The translations under genes and the position numbers were made by a program. The notes beneath the pieces were generated by a model that made no database searches, was not told the origin of the DNA, and saw only the letters and a list, made by a program, of their open reading frames with translations. From Algoriphagus sanaruensis (GTDB lineage Bacteria > Bacteroidota > Bacteroidia > Cytophagales > Cyclobacteriaceae): a stretch of DNA of 64,000 bases. Below, one piece after another: positions 44,803 to 54,836 of the stretch. How positions within the stretch are numbered: position 1 is the stretch's first letter; every line of letters starts with the position of its first letter. The stretch spans positions 2,422,501-2,486,500 of the forward strand of contig NZ_CP012836.1 in the NCBI RefSeq assembly GCF_001593605.1, read 5' to 3'.

Positions 44803-46095
44803 ATGAGTTTATTTAGTTCGGAAAAAGAAGTTAAGAGTTTAATTGATTTGCAAAATGAGATGTCTCGAACAGCTATGCTGTTGGGAAGTATTCTTTTCAT
44901 TGCTTTTGGACTTAGTAATTTACTTACCGAAGTTCCCATTTACCTAATTGTTGGGAAATTGGCCATAGGGGCATTATTTTTATTTGGGTATTGGTTCACC
45001 AAAAAGCAGGGACAGATTCAGGTATTTCTAAATATTCTTTTATTCATATGTTTCTTCCTTTTATCCGTAAATTATTTTAAAAATCACGGTTCATATGGTG
45101 CCACCGTTGTGACCTTATTTATATTGACATTGACCTGCGTTGTCTTAATTGATGGGTGGGTAAAATGGTTTTGGATTGTTTTAGGGTTTTTAATTTTCAC
45201 CTTATTTCTATTCTTGGAAATTTTTGAAATCGTCCCAGTTGACACAACTTATGAAGAACCTTCAAGTCGATTTGTGGCGATTACACTAGGATTGTTTTGG
45301 ACAATTCTTTTTACCTCGATTGGAGTTTGGATCTTGCAAAAAAATTACCACGATCAATATCGCCTGTTAATCAAATTTCAAAAGGAAAAGGAAAAAGCTA
45401 ACCTTCAGCTTTCAGAGTTGAACGATAAGAAATCCAAGCTATTAGCATTGCTTTCTCATGATCTTCGTAGCCCAATTAATACCTTGACGTTGTCTCTTGA
45501 ACTCTTCGAAATGGGTGCATTGGATGAAGACAAACTCAAGCAGATGTTGGGTAATCTTAAGAAGCAAAGCCATCACCTTTCACACGTGCTGGAAAACACC
45601 ATGAGTTGGGTTAGGATAGAATTGGGAGAGGAGAAGTTTTCGAGAAACTTGGTGGATATTGATGCCTTCACCCAGGAAATGATTGAGATGATGCAAGAAC
45701 CGATTTCCTTGAAGGAATTAAGTCTCTCATTTTTAAAAGAAGGCGATAATCAAACCGTAGAACTCGAAGCCAAACCAATTAGCATTATACTAAAAAACTT
45801 GATCGATAATGCGGTCAAATTCACCCAGCCAGAGCAAGAAGTTACACTGAAACTTTCCCAAAAGCCAGGTCATGTTTCTTGGGAAGTTTCTAATCCCGGA
45901 TTGCCGCTAGCGGGTGAAAGTCTTTCCAATTTATTTACGCCTAGAATTGAGTCTCAAATGGGTACTCAAAATGAAAAGGGATCGGGTATTGGATTACTGA
46001 TGAGTAAGGAAATTGCAGAATCTCTGGATATGGAGCTCACTTATTCTTATGCAGATGGCCACCATAAGTTCACTCTTTCCGGCAGCTTGGATTAA
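44803..46095 (+). CDS. Membrane sensor histidine kinase
   Basis: 430 residues from ATG 44803; the frame opens further up at 44746 but the added 19 residues precede the expected MSLFSSEKEV start. Six hydrophobic helices (about 30-190) are followed by a coiled-coil linker, a HisKA dimerisation helix with phospho-accepting His219 (LLSHDLRSP), and a HATPase domain with LKNLIDNAVKFT and GSGIGLLMSKEI. No receiver or sensory PAS domain. The signal is unknown; the receiver-only regulator at 43982-44410 is a candidate partner. Confidence 0.9.
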   Translation: MSLFSSEKEVKSLIDLQNEMSRTAMLLGSILFIAFGLSNLLTEVPIYLIVGKLAIGALFLFGYWFTKKQGQIQVFLNILLFICFFLLSVNYFKNHGSYGATVVTLFILTLTCVVLIDGWVKWFWIVLGFLIFTLFLFLEIFEIVPVDTTYEEPSSRFVAITLGLFWTILFTSIGVWILQKNYHDQYRLLIKFQKEKEKANLQLSELNDKKSKLLALLSHDLRSPINTLTLSLELFEMGALDEDKLKQMLGNLKKQSHHLSHVLENTMSWVRIELGEEKFSRNLVDIDAFTQEMIEMMQEPISLKELSLSFLKEGDNQTVELEAKPISIILKNLIDNAVKFTQPEQEVTLKLSQKPGHVSWEVSNPGLPLAGESLSNLFTPRIESQMGTQNEKGSGIGLLMSKEIAESLDMELTYSYADGHHKFTLSGSLD

Positions 46096-46119
46096 TTTGC
46101 CTTGATAATTCGAGTTAGA

Positions 46120-46782
46120 TCAAAATTCCCAACGCGTAAATACACCTAGGTTGGCTCGCTCCAATGAAATTGGGCCATATCGATCGATATTATAGCCCAA
46201 GCCAAATCCTAGAGGTCCTTTTTTTAAGCCTGCTCTTAAATTCAAAAAGCTTCGATTGTGGACTCCTTCGGAAAATCCTCGGTTATACATAAACTGGAGG
46301 CGAGTATATAGCGCCCACTTTTCAGAAATCATAGGCTTAAATTCATACAAGCCCAAAATCTTTGCATCCTGACTGGAGTTTAAAAACCAGGAAAATACCG
46401 TCAAGGCTAAGATTTTCCGATTGGCGAATACATGCTGTGCACCAATTAAAGGCGTCAAACCTACCATTCCATTATATTCACTTCCAGCTGAAATCGCAAA
46501 ACCCTTTTTTCCAAGATTGTAATTGATCTGTACTGGGATAACCGCATTTTCTCCAAGCTTGTCTTCATTCAAATTTTCAGTAAAGACAGCGATTGATAAA
46601 AGATCAAACTTGCTAGTGGGTGTAAAACTCCGTTTCAGAACCAATTGAAAATTGGCTTGCCTTCCATTAATCATCCATTCAACGGGTATAGGCGGATTTC
46701 CGCTTTGGGTAAAAGCAGGCATTGAAATCAGGATTCCTAGGAAAAGGCCTAGGAGTTTTCCTCCAATTGAATTCAGGATCAT
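46120..46782 (-). CDS. Probable outer-membrane beta-barrel protein
   Basis: 220 residues with a signal peptide (cut near FTQS, about 26) and repeated amphipathic strands (KKGFAISAGSEYNG, GPLGFGLGYNIDRYGP) ending in the aromatic WEF, the outer-membrane insertion signature. No family is recognised with certainty. The gene sits tail-to-tail with the histidine kinase gene, with only 24 bases between them and no visible terminator. Confidence 0.68.
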   Translation of the reverse strand: MILNSIGGKLLGLFLGILISMPAFTQSGNPPIPVEWMINGRQANFQLVLKRSFTPTSKFDLLSIAVFTENLNEDKLGENAVIPVQINYNLGKKGFAISAGSEYNGMVGLTPLIGAQHVFANRKILALTVFSWFLNSSQDAKILGLYEFKPMISEKWALYTRLQFMYNRGFSEGVHNRSFLNLRAGLKKGPLGFGLGYNIDRYGPISLERANLGVFTRWEF

Positions 46783-46814
46783 GGTTAGCGGGATTTAGGT
46801 GATTTATTCTGGGC

Positions 46815-46822
46815 CAAAAGTA
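46815..46822 (-). promoter_or_regulatory. -7 box of the barrel protein gene
   Basis: Exact TACTTTTG on the minus strand, 33 bases upstream of ATG 46782. The nearest TTG is only 15 bases further up. Confidence 0.45.
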
Positions 46823-46867
46823 GCTTAGCCTAAACTCCAAAAAATTGCGCTAGAGCAATAAAACACC

Positions 46868-47446
46868 CTAAAGTTCAGATTTAATGCGGCTTAGCGTGTA
46901 GGATGTGATCCCTAAGTAAGAGGCGATCAACTTGCTCGGGATTTTGAGAAGGATATCTGGATATTGTCCTTTTAGCCATTTCAGTCGGTCGATTGCAGAA
47001 ACACCTTGTAGATCATAAATCCTTTTTTGAGAGGTGATATAGGCGTTTTCCAACATATTTCGATACACCCAATTCACTTTGGGATTATGCTCTACCAACT
47101 GAAAAAAATGAGTTTTAGAGATTTTTAGCACGGTCGATGGCAAGATGGCTTGGATCGATTCTGCAGCTGGTTTTTGCTCAATCAAACTGCTTAATGCCGT
47201 TCCAAATTTTTCCTCAAAAGCAAAATACCGAGTAAACTCCTGCCCTTGCTCATTGGTGTGAAATAGCCGCAAGGCACCTTTGCAAACAAACAAATGAAAG
47301 CCACAGGTCTCTCCTTGACGAAGGAGGTATTCTCCTTTTTTGAATTTACAAACCGTGAAAAAATTCTGAATCAATTGAAATTCCTCTTCTTCCATTTGAG
47401 TCAAGGATTTGAAATAATGGAAAAGTTGAAGATGAGGAGCTGACAT
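46868..47446 (-). CDS. Crp/Fnr-family transcriptional regulator
   Basis: 192 residues: cyclic-nucleotide-binding-like beta-roll (about 20-120, with FKKGEYLLRQGE and GALRLFHTNEQG), a linker helix, and a C-terminal helix-turn-helix ending in SKLIASYLGITSYTLSRIKSEL. The phosphate-binding cassette lacks the classical cAMP arginine pattern, as in many Bacteroidota members, so the effector is unknown. Nearby genes give no sure target. The 242 bases upstream to the next gene show no certain promoter. Confidence 0.9.
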   Translation of the reverse strand: MSAPHLQLFHYFKSLTQMEEEEFQLIQNFFTVCKFKKGEYLLRQGETCGFHLFVCKGALRLFHTNEQGQEFTRYFAFEEKFGTALSSLIEQKPAAESIQAILPSTVLKISKTHFFQLVEHNPKVNWVYRNMLENAYITSQKRIYDLQGVSAIDRLKWLKGQYPDILLKIPSKLIASYLGITSYTLSRIKSEL

Positions 47447-47709
47447 GATGGGTGATTTACAAGATTTTTAAACCTACTTATTTTTCAGAATTTTTAAGAG
47501 CTGATTCCTTTTCCTAACCCAAGGAAATATTCGAATTATAATACTTGGCGAAAGTTTTATTTATCAACACGCCATTCTATTTCAATGGCTCATTTTAAAC
47601 TTAGACTGGATTTTTGGCCGAAGGTCAAATTTGAATCTTCCCATTATTTTCTATTCCCATTTTCTCTTGTCAGTAAGCTTTTGTACTCTTGCCGCTTAGT
47701 TTATTGGTT

Positions 47710-47961
47710 ATGTTTGAAGGTGCAGAATATCCCCAATCTTTAGAAGAATCGACCTTGGAGCGATGGTTTGAGCAGGGGAGAAGTAGTCGAATTCCTTATA
47801 CCTATTTGGTGATTATTTGGGATGATCGAGAATCCAGCTATAGCCCTGTATTTCTCGAAGAAAGAGTCGAATTGGATAATTACTCCAAAGATGATCGAGG
47901 CTACAGCAACCAATGGTTTGTGGCGGCTTACGATTTATTTTCAGAGTCTAGGGTGAAATAA
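47710..47961 (+). CDS. Small conserved hypothetical protein
   Basis: 83 residues from ATG 47710 (MFEGAEYPQ). A TTG seven codons upstream is in frame but belongs to a TACTCTTG -7-like box, so I do not use it. Soluble, with hydrophobic strand TYLVIIWDD and an acidic/aromatic second half (SNQWFVAAYDLF). No family is recognised and no neighbouring partner is evident. Confidence 0.55.
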   Translation: MFEGAEYPQSLEESTLERWFEQGRSSRIPYTYLVIIWDDRESSYSPVFLEERVELDNYSKDDRGYSNQWFVAAYDLFSESRVK

Positions 47962-48054
47962 TTAATACCAATCGAAGAAGATTTTTTGTAATTAAACTCG
48001 GATCGTTTTTGGAGTTCAAATCATAGATTGACAGTTATCAACTTGCATTAACAC

Positions 48055-48090
48055 AAAAAAGGCCCTAATCAGACGAATAGGGCCCTTTTT
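48055..48090 (-). terminator. Intrinsic terminator of the serine hydrolase gene
   Basis: Minus strand stem GGGCCCTA / TAGGGCC-like, then six T, 17 bases after the stop codon. Confidence 0.8.
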
Positions 48091-48106
48091 CTATAAATTC
48101 TTGAAA

Positions 48107-49372
48107 TTAGTTGTTAGGATTTTGATAAGGTCCATAAACCGCATCTCGGAAGCTTTTGTGCACTTGTCCTGCAAAAGGCATGATTTGCACAAATAAGACT
48201 GCGGTCAGTTTGTTTTCTGGATCTACCCAAAATAAGGTACTTGCTGCTCCATCCCAGAAAAATTCGCCGACCATTCCCATATTTTCATCCGGAGAGGATG
48301 TCGGAGCTACCCGAACAGCGAAGTCTATCCCAAAACCTACATTTCCTTTGGAAGGTAAAAACATGCGTTCTGTCACGCTATCATCGAGTTGGTTGGTGGC
48401 CATGAGTTGGACCGTTTCTGGTTTCAGGATGGTTACCCCATTGAATGTACCTCCATTAACCAGCATTTGGGTGAATTTCATGTAATCATCCAGCGTAGAT
48501 GTCAATCCATATCCACCTGGAGTCATGGGCCATTCTTGGGTATTGAAGGCATGAGCCAACGAATCCGGGACTTGGGTCAATTGACCGTCTTCTCCTTTTC
48601 GATACATGGCTGAAAGTCGATCTCGATCTGATTCAGTTACAAAATATCGCGTTTCACTCATGCCCAAAGGATCTAGGACATGCTGTCGAACATATTCTCC
48701 ATAAGGTTGACCAGAAAGCCTTTCCACCAAAAATGCCTGTACATCCACTGATGGTCCATAAGCCCATTGAGTTCCAGGTTGGAAGGCTAGGGGAGTTTGA
48801 CCCATTTTTTCAGCCATCTGGGTTAATGTGTTAGCTGGATTTCCTGCATTGGCTTCTTTCAGCAAATCGCCTAAACCTGGTTGATTGGGATTTACGGGGA
48901 ATCCAGCAGTATGCCGGGTTATATCTCGGATCGTAATTGGACGAGCCAAAGGTTCAAATTTCAGTTCACCCGTTAAGGAATCTACCCCAACAAAAACCTT
49001 CATGTTTGAAAACTCAGGCGCATATTTTTCCAGAGGATCATCCAATTGAAAAGCTCCTTTTTCATACAATGTCATCAAGGCAACTCCAGTAATTGGCTTG
49101 GTCATGGAGTAAATGATCGCCAACGTGTTTCGATCCATCGGCACTTTTGCCTCTCGATCTGCAAATCCGGTGGCATTGAAATAGGCCTCAGTGCCATTTT
49201 CGTAAATCAAGGCTGAAGCTCCTGCTACCCAACCTTCTGCTACCATGGCTTGAAGGGTGGAATCTAACCTAGCTCGAGCAGAGTCTGTGATCACTAACTC
49301 GGCAGGCGGTGTAGAGGTACAGGAAATGATTCCAAATAAGGCTATTCCGAAGAATAAGGAGTTGATTTTCAT
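48107..49372 (-). CDS. Serine hydrolase, class C beta-lactamase/EstB-like lipoprotein
   Basis: 421 residues with lipobox Cys18 (GIISCTS). The nucleophile motif SMTK (Ser89-Lys92) is intact. The second motif reads YGPS (Tyr205), which fits the YxxSxD form of EstB-type esterases better than the YxN of penicillin-binding proteins. It is a probable periplasmic or surface esterase or beta-lactamase-like hydrolase; a resistance role is not supported. It carries the ARLDSTLQAMVAEGW opening of the family. Its gene is divergent from the S9 peptidase gene. Confidence 0.88.
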   Translation of the reverse strand: MKINSLFFGIALFGIISCTSTPPAELVITDSARARLDSTLQAMVAEGWVAGASALIYENGTEAYFNATGFADREAKVPMDRNTLAIIYSMTKPITGVALMTLYEKGAFQLDDPLEKYAPEFSNMKVFVGVDSLTGELKFEPLARPITIRDITRHTAGFPVNPNQPGLGDLLKEANAGNPANTLTQMAEKMGQTPLAFQPGTQWAYGPSVDVQAFLVERLSGQPYGEYVRQHVLDPLGMSETRYFVTESDRDRLSAMYRKGEDGQLTQVPDSLAHAFNTQEWPMTPGGYGLTSTLDDYMKFTQMLVNGGTFNGVTILKPETVQLMATNQLDDSVTERMFLPSKGNVGFGIDFAVRVAPTSSPDENMGMVGEFFWDGAASTLFWVDPENKLTAVLFVQIMPFAGQVHKSFRDAVYGPYQNPNN

Positions 49373-49641
49373 AGGCTAGTGTTAGTTTATTGACCAAAAG
49401 GTACTGTGAAATACCCAGAAGTGTATGGGGATTTTACACGACCATAACTTAGAAAGGCTAAAAAGTCCTAGGCGAATTTGAATGAATTGGGATTAGAATT
49501 TTATTTCCACTTAACCCTGTCACATGCTTCTTAAGTGCAGCTATTGGCGATCCATCCCGATTTGATTTTTTGAATTCCCAAAGTTTGAATAGGTTAGAGC
49601 GAATTCTATAATCAATTCACCCCACTAATTTTATTCTGATT

Positions 49642-51810
49642 ATGAAACAAAAATCCTGGCTTTTATCCCTGAGCTTGATTTGGTTGGTTTTTACCCTTCA
49701 AGCCCAAACCAAAAAGCCCATTCAGTTGAGCGATCTGACCAAAATTGTCACGGTATCCAGTCCTGAAATTACCCCTGATGGAAAGCACGTTCTCTTCGTG
49801 AAAAACTACATGGAGGCGTCCAAAAAGGAAGGAGAATACGATTACAAAAGCCAGTTGCTTTTGATGGATATTCAAAATCCAAGTCAAGTCAAAATCCTGA
49901 ATGGTCCTGGCAATGACTTGTCGAATTTTAGCCTATCTCCAGATGGCAAAAAATTGGCCTTTGTCAAAAGTTGGGAAGGAAAGCCTCAAATCTGGATTTT
50001 GCCGATGGATGGTGGTGAGGCCCAGGTCTTGACCCACGAAAAATATGGAGCAACTTCACCTGTTTGGTCTCCTGATGGTTCAAAGTTGGCTTTTTCAATT
50101 TCGGTTCCGATGTGGGCGATCACCGAAATGCCGGCTTGGGAAAGCCCTCGCCCTGGTCGAACGTATGGTGACGAGCCTAATTATTTGGCGATCAAAGAAG
50201 GTTTAGAAAAAGAGGACACACGTCCAAATATGGATGGAGATGTGGCTGAGCTTCGTGCTTGGTTAGCCAAAAATGCTTCTAAAAATGATCCTCGTGTCAT
50301 TGATCGACTCAATTTCCTTGGAGAGCGAGGTCTTTCTACAGACATCAGTTTTCGTCATTTAGAGGTATTCGATCTAGCCTCTCAAAAATCAACCATCCTG
50401 ACTTCTGGCTATCAGAATTTCGGTGGAGCGGAGTGGAATCCAGAAGGTACAGCCCTCTTGACGACTAGCTTGGAAACGGACCTTCATCCAGACTTCACGA
50501 CCGATCTGAATACCTCAGTGTATCGCATTTCCATTTCTGATGCATCGATTCAAACTCTTTTCCAATCCGAGGATATTCGCTTCGCTGGAGCAAGCTTTTC
50601 CCCTGATGGCAAATGGATTTTGGTTTCCGGTCAAAAAACAGATGACCGAGCTTTCAATCAAAGTTTGTTAGGAATCGCCAAGGCAGATGGAAGCGGATTG
50701 AAGTGGTTTACTGAAGAAATAGATAGACGTTTGGGAGATGCCAAATGGGCCGATGATTCCAAATCTTTCTATTTCACCGGAGCCAATCAAGGGGGATTTA
50801 CCTTGTACAAGGCTGAGGTCCCAAGTGGAAAAATTTCAACCCTGATCTCTGGACCTGTTGGAGTCAATAGCTATGATATCCAAGGAACTCAGCTGGTGTA
50901 TTCATTGACTAAGGTGGAAAATCCAAATGAACTTTATCTCGCAGATTTGGCCGGAAAAAATGAAAAGCAATTGACCCAATTCAATTCCGAATGGCTTGCC
51001 GATCGTTGGGTTTCTCTTCCCACCGGACATCAATTTGAGCAGGATGGATTTACGATCGATTATTGGGTAATGCCTCCGTTTGGACAAAAGTCCGGTGAAA
51101 AATATCCGACACTACTGGAAATGCACGGTGGACCTACGGCCATGTGGGGACCGGGGGAATTTAGCATGTGGCATGAGTTTCAAGTTTTGGCAGGACGTGG
51201 CTACGGAATCGTATACGCCAACCCAAGAGGAAGTGGGGGATATGGAAAAGTATTTCAAAAAGGGAATTACCGAGATTGGGGAGATGGCCCTGCCAAAGAT
51301 GTGTTAACTGCCTTGGACAAAGCAGGTGAAAAGTATGCATGGATTGATCAGGATCAACTTGTTTTGACGGGTGGTTCCTATGCCGGTTATCTGACTGCTT
51401 GGATTGTAGGACATGATCACCGCTTCAAAGCAGCCTTAACCCAGCGGGGCGTGTATGATTTAACCTTCTTTATGGGAGAGGGAAATGCATGGAGATTAGT
51501 GCCGAATTACTTTGGATATCCATGGGAAGAAGGCGTAAAAGAGATCCTCGACTACAATAGCCCTCAGACTTATGTTCAGAATATTCAAACTCCCTTGATG
51601 ATATTCCATGGGGATAATGACCTCCGAACTGGAGTTCGTCAATCCGAACTGTTGTATAAAAGCTTGAAGATTCTTGGCAAACCGGTCGAATACATTCGCT
51701 ATCCGGAGGAGGGACACGAGCTTTCTCGCTCAGGAGCAATTCACCGCAGATTGGATCGAATTGGACGAATTGTCGAGTTTTTTGAGCGATACGTCACTCA
51801 TCCTAATTGA
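49642..51810 (+). CDS. S9-family prolyl oligopeptidase-like serine peptidase
   Basis: 722 residues with a signal peptide (cut near LQAQT, about 22). The first two thirds form a beta-propeller of PD40-type repeats (SPDGKKLAF, SPDGSKLAF), and the C-terminal 270 residues an alpha/beta hydrolase. The triad is Ser579 in GGSYAGY, Asp660 (HGDNDLR) and His692 (EEGHEL). It resembles acylaminoacyl-peptidases and periplasmic dipeptidyl peptidases, which release amino acids from short peptides. A bidirectional terminator follows. Confidence 0.93.
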   Translation: MKQKSWLLSLSLIWLVFTLQAQTKKPIQLSDLTKIVTVSSPEITPDGKHVLFVKNYMEASKKEGEYDYKSQLLLMDIQNPSQVKILNGPGNDLSNFSLSPDGKKLAFVKSWEGKPQIWILPMDGGEAQVLTHEKYGATSPVWSPDGSKLAFSISVPMWAITEMPAWESPRPGRTYGDEPNYLAIKEGLEKEDTRPNMDGDVAELRAWLAKNASKNDPRVIDRLNFLGERGLSTDISFRHLEVFDLASQKSTILTSGYQNFGGAEWNPEGTALLTTSLETDLHPDFTTDLNTSVYRISISDASIQTLFQSEDIRFAGASFSPDGKWILVSGQKTDDRAFNQSLLGIAKADGSGLKWFTEEIDRRLGDAKWADDSKSFYFTGANQGGFTLYKAEVPSGKISTLISGPVGVNSYDIQGTQLVYSLTKVENPNELYLADLAGKNEKQLTQFNSEWLADRWVSLPTGHQFEQDGFTIDYWVMPPFGQKSGEKYPTLLEMHGGPTAMWGPGEFSMWHEFQVLAGRGYGIVYANPRGSGGYGKVFQKGNYRDWGDGPAKDVLTALDKAGEKYAWIDQDQLVLTGGSYAGYLTAWIVGHDHRFKAALTQRGVYDLTFFMGEGNAWRLVPNYFGYPWEEGVKEILDYNSPQTYVQNIQTPLMIFHGDNDLRTGVRQSELLYKSLKILGKPVEYIRYPEEGHELSRSGAIHRRLDRIGRIVEFFERYVTHPN

Positions 51811-51827
51811 TCAAAAAGATGAAAAAC

Positions 51828-51857
51828 AAAGGCTAGCCGTTTACGGCTAGCCTTTCT
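51828..51857. terminator. Bidirectional intrinsic terminator
   Basis: Perfect 12-base stem AAAGGCTAGCCG / CGGCTAGCCTTT around TTTA between the convergent S9 and LuxR genes. Confidence 0.85.
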
Positions 51858-51867
51858 TAATTCAGCC

Positions 51868-52503
51868 TTATTCGTTTTCTGAAAACTTCAAGTTTTCAAT
51901 AAAAGCCACCAACTGGGCGGAGTTTTTTAAACCTAGTTTTTGAATCAAATTCCTTCGATGGGTATTGACTGTTAAATCACTCAAAAACAACTTTTCCGCG
52001 ATTTCGACTGAGGTATATCCCTCCGCGATCAGGTTGGCGATTTGTTTTTCTCGCTTGCTCAAGATGTTCAAATTGGACTTTGATTCCTTAGCGGGAGAAA
52101 AAGTCGCCTCGGGAAAAGTGAGAATATCCTGAAGGGCATTATTCATAGCCTCTACCAAGGCTCTTTTGCTAATCGATTTGGGGAGATATCCGATGGCACC
52201 TTCTTGGCGACATTTTTCCATGACATCCGGATTGTTTTCCATCGTCAGTAGAATGATCTTACTTTCGGGACTAATCTTTTTCAAAGCCCGAATTGAGGCA
52301 ATTCCATTGGCATCGGGTAGAAAATAATCCAAAAGAATCAGGTCGGGCTGGGCACTTTCTGCCAAAGCTAATCCTTCTTCCAAGGTTTGTGCATGGACCA
52401 ATTCGTGGATAAAAGTTTCGTTTCCAATCAAGGAGAAAACTCCCTGCGCAAAAAGTAAATGGTCGTCTATATGTAATACTTTGATGTCGCTGAAATTAAG
52501 CAT
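51868..52503 (-). CDS. LuxR/NarL-type response regulator
   Basis: 211 residues from ATG 52503. Receiver with phospho-accepting Asp in [10 protein letters not shown] and KxxP-like LPKS, then a LuxR helix-turn-helix ([15 protein letters not shown], then [13 protein letters not shown]). The start overlaps the stop codon of the upstream 7TM kinase gene by 8 bases, so the pair is translationally coupled. The longer upstream frame from 52551 is rejected because it lies within the kinase gene. Together they form a two-component system. Confidence 0.92.
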   Translation of the reverse strand: MLNFSDIKVLHIDDHLLFAQGVFSLIGNETFIHELVHAQTLEEGLALAESAQPDLILLDYFLPDANGIASIRALKKISPESKIILLTMENNPDVMEKCRQEGAIGYLPKSISKRALVEAMNNALQDILTFPEATFSPAKESKSNLNILSKREKQIANLIAEGYTSVEIAEKLFLSDLTVNTHRRNLIQKLGLKNSAQLVAFIENLKFSENE

Positions 52504-54367
52504 AAACAGGGAAATTAATCGTAATGGTGGTGCCAGTGGCATCTGATTCAAGGTGCAGGTTTCCTTTGAAATAGCCGACCCGCTCCTGGATATTTTTCAG
52601 GCCTATGCCTGATTTTTTGGCGGTGGGGTTCATTCCTTTTCCGTTATCTTCTGCAATCAATTCAATTTTTCCATCTTGCTCGGAGATGCTCAATAAAGCT
52701 TCAGTGGCTTCAGAATGTTTGACCATGTTGAGCAAAAGTTCGCTGGATATACGATACAAAACCAGTTGCAGGGATTTGCTAATAGGAGAATGAATTTGAA
52801 AATAAAAATTGGTTTGGATGTGATGCTTTTTTTGAATCAGATCCAATTGCAGTTGGAGGACATTTTCCAGGCCGTTTTCTTCCAGATGATGAGGCGTCAA
52901 ATTATGGCTTAATGATCGGGCCTCTTGGATACTTTTATCGATTAGGATTCGGAGCTCTTCCAATTCCTGGGTAGGATACTGCCCATTGAGCGTTTCGGTT
53001 TTAAGGTAAAGGCTGGCGAGCATGCCACCGATGCTGTCATGCAAATCACGCCCCAATCGTTGCCTTTCATCCTCCTGAACTTGGATCAACTGATCCGCCA
53101 CCTGCTTTTCCTTTTCCAAGATCTGAACCGCGAGTTTTTCTTTCTCTTTTTTGAATAATGAAGCTCTTCGAGCAAAAGCCGCCGTGATAATCGCTGTTTC
53201 ACCCATCAATCCAAAGGCACTTCCAAAGTCTACCAAGTAATGGGGAAGCCCCATCGGAATCAGCTTTTGATTGAGTTGAAGGGTCATTCCGAAAAGCACT
53301 AAAAAGGAAATACCTAACAAATAATGCCCAGCAAGTGGCACCTTGGCCCGCCACTGTTGGAAGGAATAAATTAGGACCAATAAGGAGGTAGCGACAGAAA
53401 CCAGCCCGGTAACTTGGAGCAGGATGATTTTAAGCGTAATCAACTCCAATAGTTTTGGAGTGAATACCACCAAAAAGATCAATGCTGCCTGGAAAATCAA
53501 GTTGCCCCAAATGAATTTTGCTGTCCATTTTCCTGCTATGACGGGAGGAAAAAATCGAACCACCAACAGGAGGATCAATACATTGGTCAACAAGTTGAAA
53601 AAAGGTCGAGCTGCAGCAACCCAGATAATTTCAGTAGGCCAGAGGTATTGAAAGGTCAAGCCCCAATGGGTAGCGAGCCAAAACGAAATGGATAACACAT
53701 AGGCCGCGTAGATGGCCCCACTCCAAGCTTTTAATTCCAAAGCAAAAAAGATGGCAAACAAAAAGATAATGGACAACCAACCCAAAATCCAACCAATCAC
53801 CAAGGTGTCTTTTGCTTTTCGCTGTTGAAATGACTCGAAATCAAATAGCTCCGGTTCGATGTGAAAAGTCTCCCCAGCCTTATCCAGTCGAATTAAATAG
53901 TCTTGGGTGCTACCAGGAGCCAGCTCAAAGGGAATGACTAAATCTCGATCCAGAAAAGGCCGCTGTTCAAAGGGGTAAATGTCTCCCAATTCGAGAATAG
54001 GTTGGGATGAATCCTTCTCAAAAACCTGGATTTGATTGATATGAGGATTATTGGGAACGAAGAAAAGCTGTTGTTTCTGATTGCTGGGATTGTGGAGTGT
54101 GATACCCAGCCACCAGGCTTGTCGGGTGATCCCAGGATTAAATAGTTTTATATCCTTGCTGAGCGTGTCAAATTGATTCCAAGCCATATCAATCGATTGG
54201 CCTTCATCTGCAAACACCCCAAACTTCACTCCATTTCCTTCCTTCGAATTGCAAGAGAAAAGGCTTAGAATCAGAAAGGTAAAGGCAATGATTTTCCAGA
54301 AGCTAGTCTCGTTTCGGAGCCGACTTTTTCCAATAGCAAGAAAGGTAAAGGATACTTTGAAATTCAA
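52496..54367 (-). CDS. 7TM-DISM sensor histidine kinase
   Basis: 623 residues: an N-terminal 7TMR-DISMED2-type extracytoplasmic domain (about 50-180), seven helices (about 190-400), a coiled coil, a HisKA_3 segment ([15 protein letters not shown]) and a HATPase with EDNGKGM and [11 protein letters not shown] hydrophobic segment precedes Cys39 (SLFSC), possibly a lipid-attachment site. The only start codon near the N-terminus is TTG 54367; no ATG is available for the first 150 residues. It acts with the overlapping LuxR regulator. Signal unknown. Confidence 0.88.
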   Translation of the reverse strand: MNFKVSFTFLAIGKSRLRNETSFWKIIAFTFLILSLFSCNSKEGNGVKFGVFADEGQSIDMAWNQFDTLSKDIKLFNPGITRQAWWLGITLHNPSNQKQQLFFVPNNPHINQIQVFEKDSSQPILELGDIYPFEQRPFLDRDLVIPFELAPGSTQDYLIRLDKAGETFHIEPELFDFESFQQRKAKDTLVIGWILGWLSIIFLFAIFFALELKAWSGAIYAAYVLSISFWLATHWGLTFQYLWPTEIIWVAAARPFFNLLTNVLILLLVVRFFPPVIAGKWTAKFIWGNLIFQAALIFLVVFTPKLLELITLKIILLQVTGLVSVATSLLVLIYSFQQWRAKVPLAGHYLLGISFLVLFGMTLQLNQKLIPMGLPHYLVDFGSAFGLMGETAIITAAFARRASLFKKEKEKLAVQILEKEKQVADQLIQVQEDERQRLGRDLHDSIGGMLASLYLKTETLNGQYPTQELEELRILIDKSIQEARSLSHNLTPHHLEENGLENVLQLQLDLIQKKHHIQTNFYFQIHSPISKSLQLVLYRISSELLLNMVKHSEATEALLSISEQDGKIELIAEDNGKGMNPTAKKSGIGLKNIQERVGYFKGNLHLESDATGTTITINFPVYA

Positions 54368-54517
54368 ATGTTAGACAAAAGGGTGATTCGTAAAGCAAGA
54401 TACAGGATGCTTGAAAATTTCACTAAAAGGGATAAAAAATACCAACTTTTAGGTATTGCCCAAGGCAATTTTTTCTGGGAATATTGCAAGAGTAAAATGA
54501 TTCAAAAGAATTGGTGA
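54368..54517 (+). CDS. Doubtful 49-residue open reading frame
   Basis: Reads MLDKRVIRKARYRMLE, then a basic/aromatic segment ending KNW. It begins at the base after the kinase start on the opposite strand and is interrupted by a terminator-like hairpin at 54455-54474. No ribosome-binding site, promoter or known family is visible, so it may be chance. Confidence 0.2.
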   Translation: MLDKRVIRKARYRMLENFTKRDKKYQLLGIAQGNFFWEYCKSKMIQKNW

Positions 54518-54836
54518 AAAACTTACATAAGTATAATCTAGGGTGAGCAGAGAAGCACCCAAAAGGTGTTTTTCTCAATTTTTTAAAGAGACAAGGTCTG
54601 TGGTAACGCAGGCCATTTTTTTTTGTCTTTTTGTTTCCATAGAACTGGTTTCTTATACTACCCAATTTCACTGATTCAACCTTAGATCCCTGATTTTTAG
54701 CAGGATATGGGTTGACTTTTTACTGCTTATTCTGCCCAATTTTTAAGTATATTTTCTTGCTTTCCAGAAGGTTCCTGATTTTCAGGTTCAGGATAAATGA
54801 TCCTTTGCCCATTTTCACACTCAAACACCCTAGTTT
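54368..54836. other. Gene-poor stretch with three terminator-like hairpins
   Basis: About 470 bases upstream of both the minus-strand kinase and plus-strand envelope gene. On the plus strand I see three stem-T structures: ATTGCC-CAA-GGCAAT with six T (54455-54474), CACC-CAAAA-GGTG with five T (54556-54573), and a GGTCTG/CAGGCC stem with nine T (54595-54624). A possible 49-codon frame (54368-54517, start MLDKRVIRKARY) runs through the first. Otherwise nothing is recognised. Confidence 0.45.

Noticed and set aside
48107..49372. Beta-lactamase resistance gene
   Set aside because: The SxxK and Tyr-x-x-Ser motifs fit a general esterase-like serine hydrolase; no resistance context is present.
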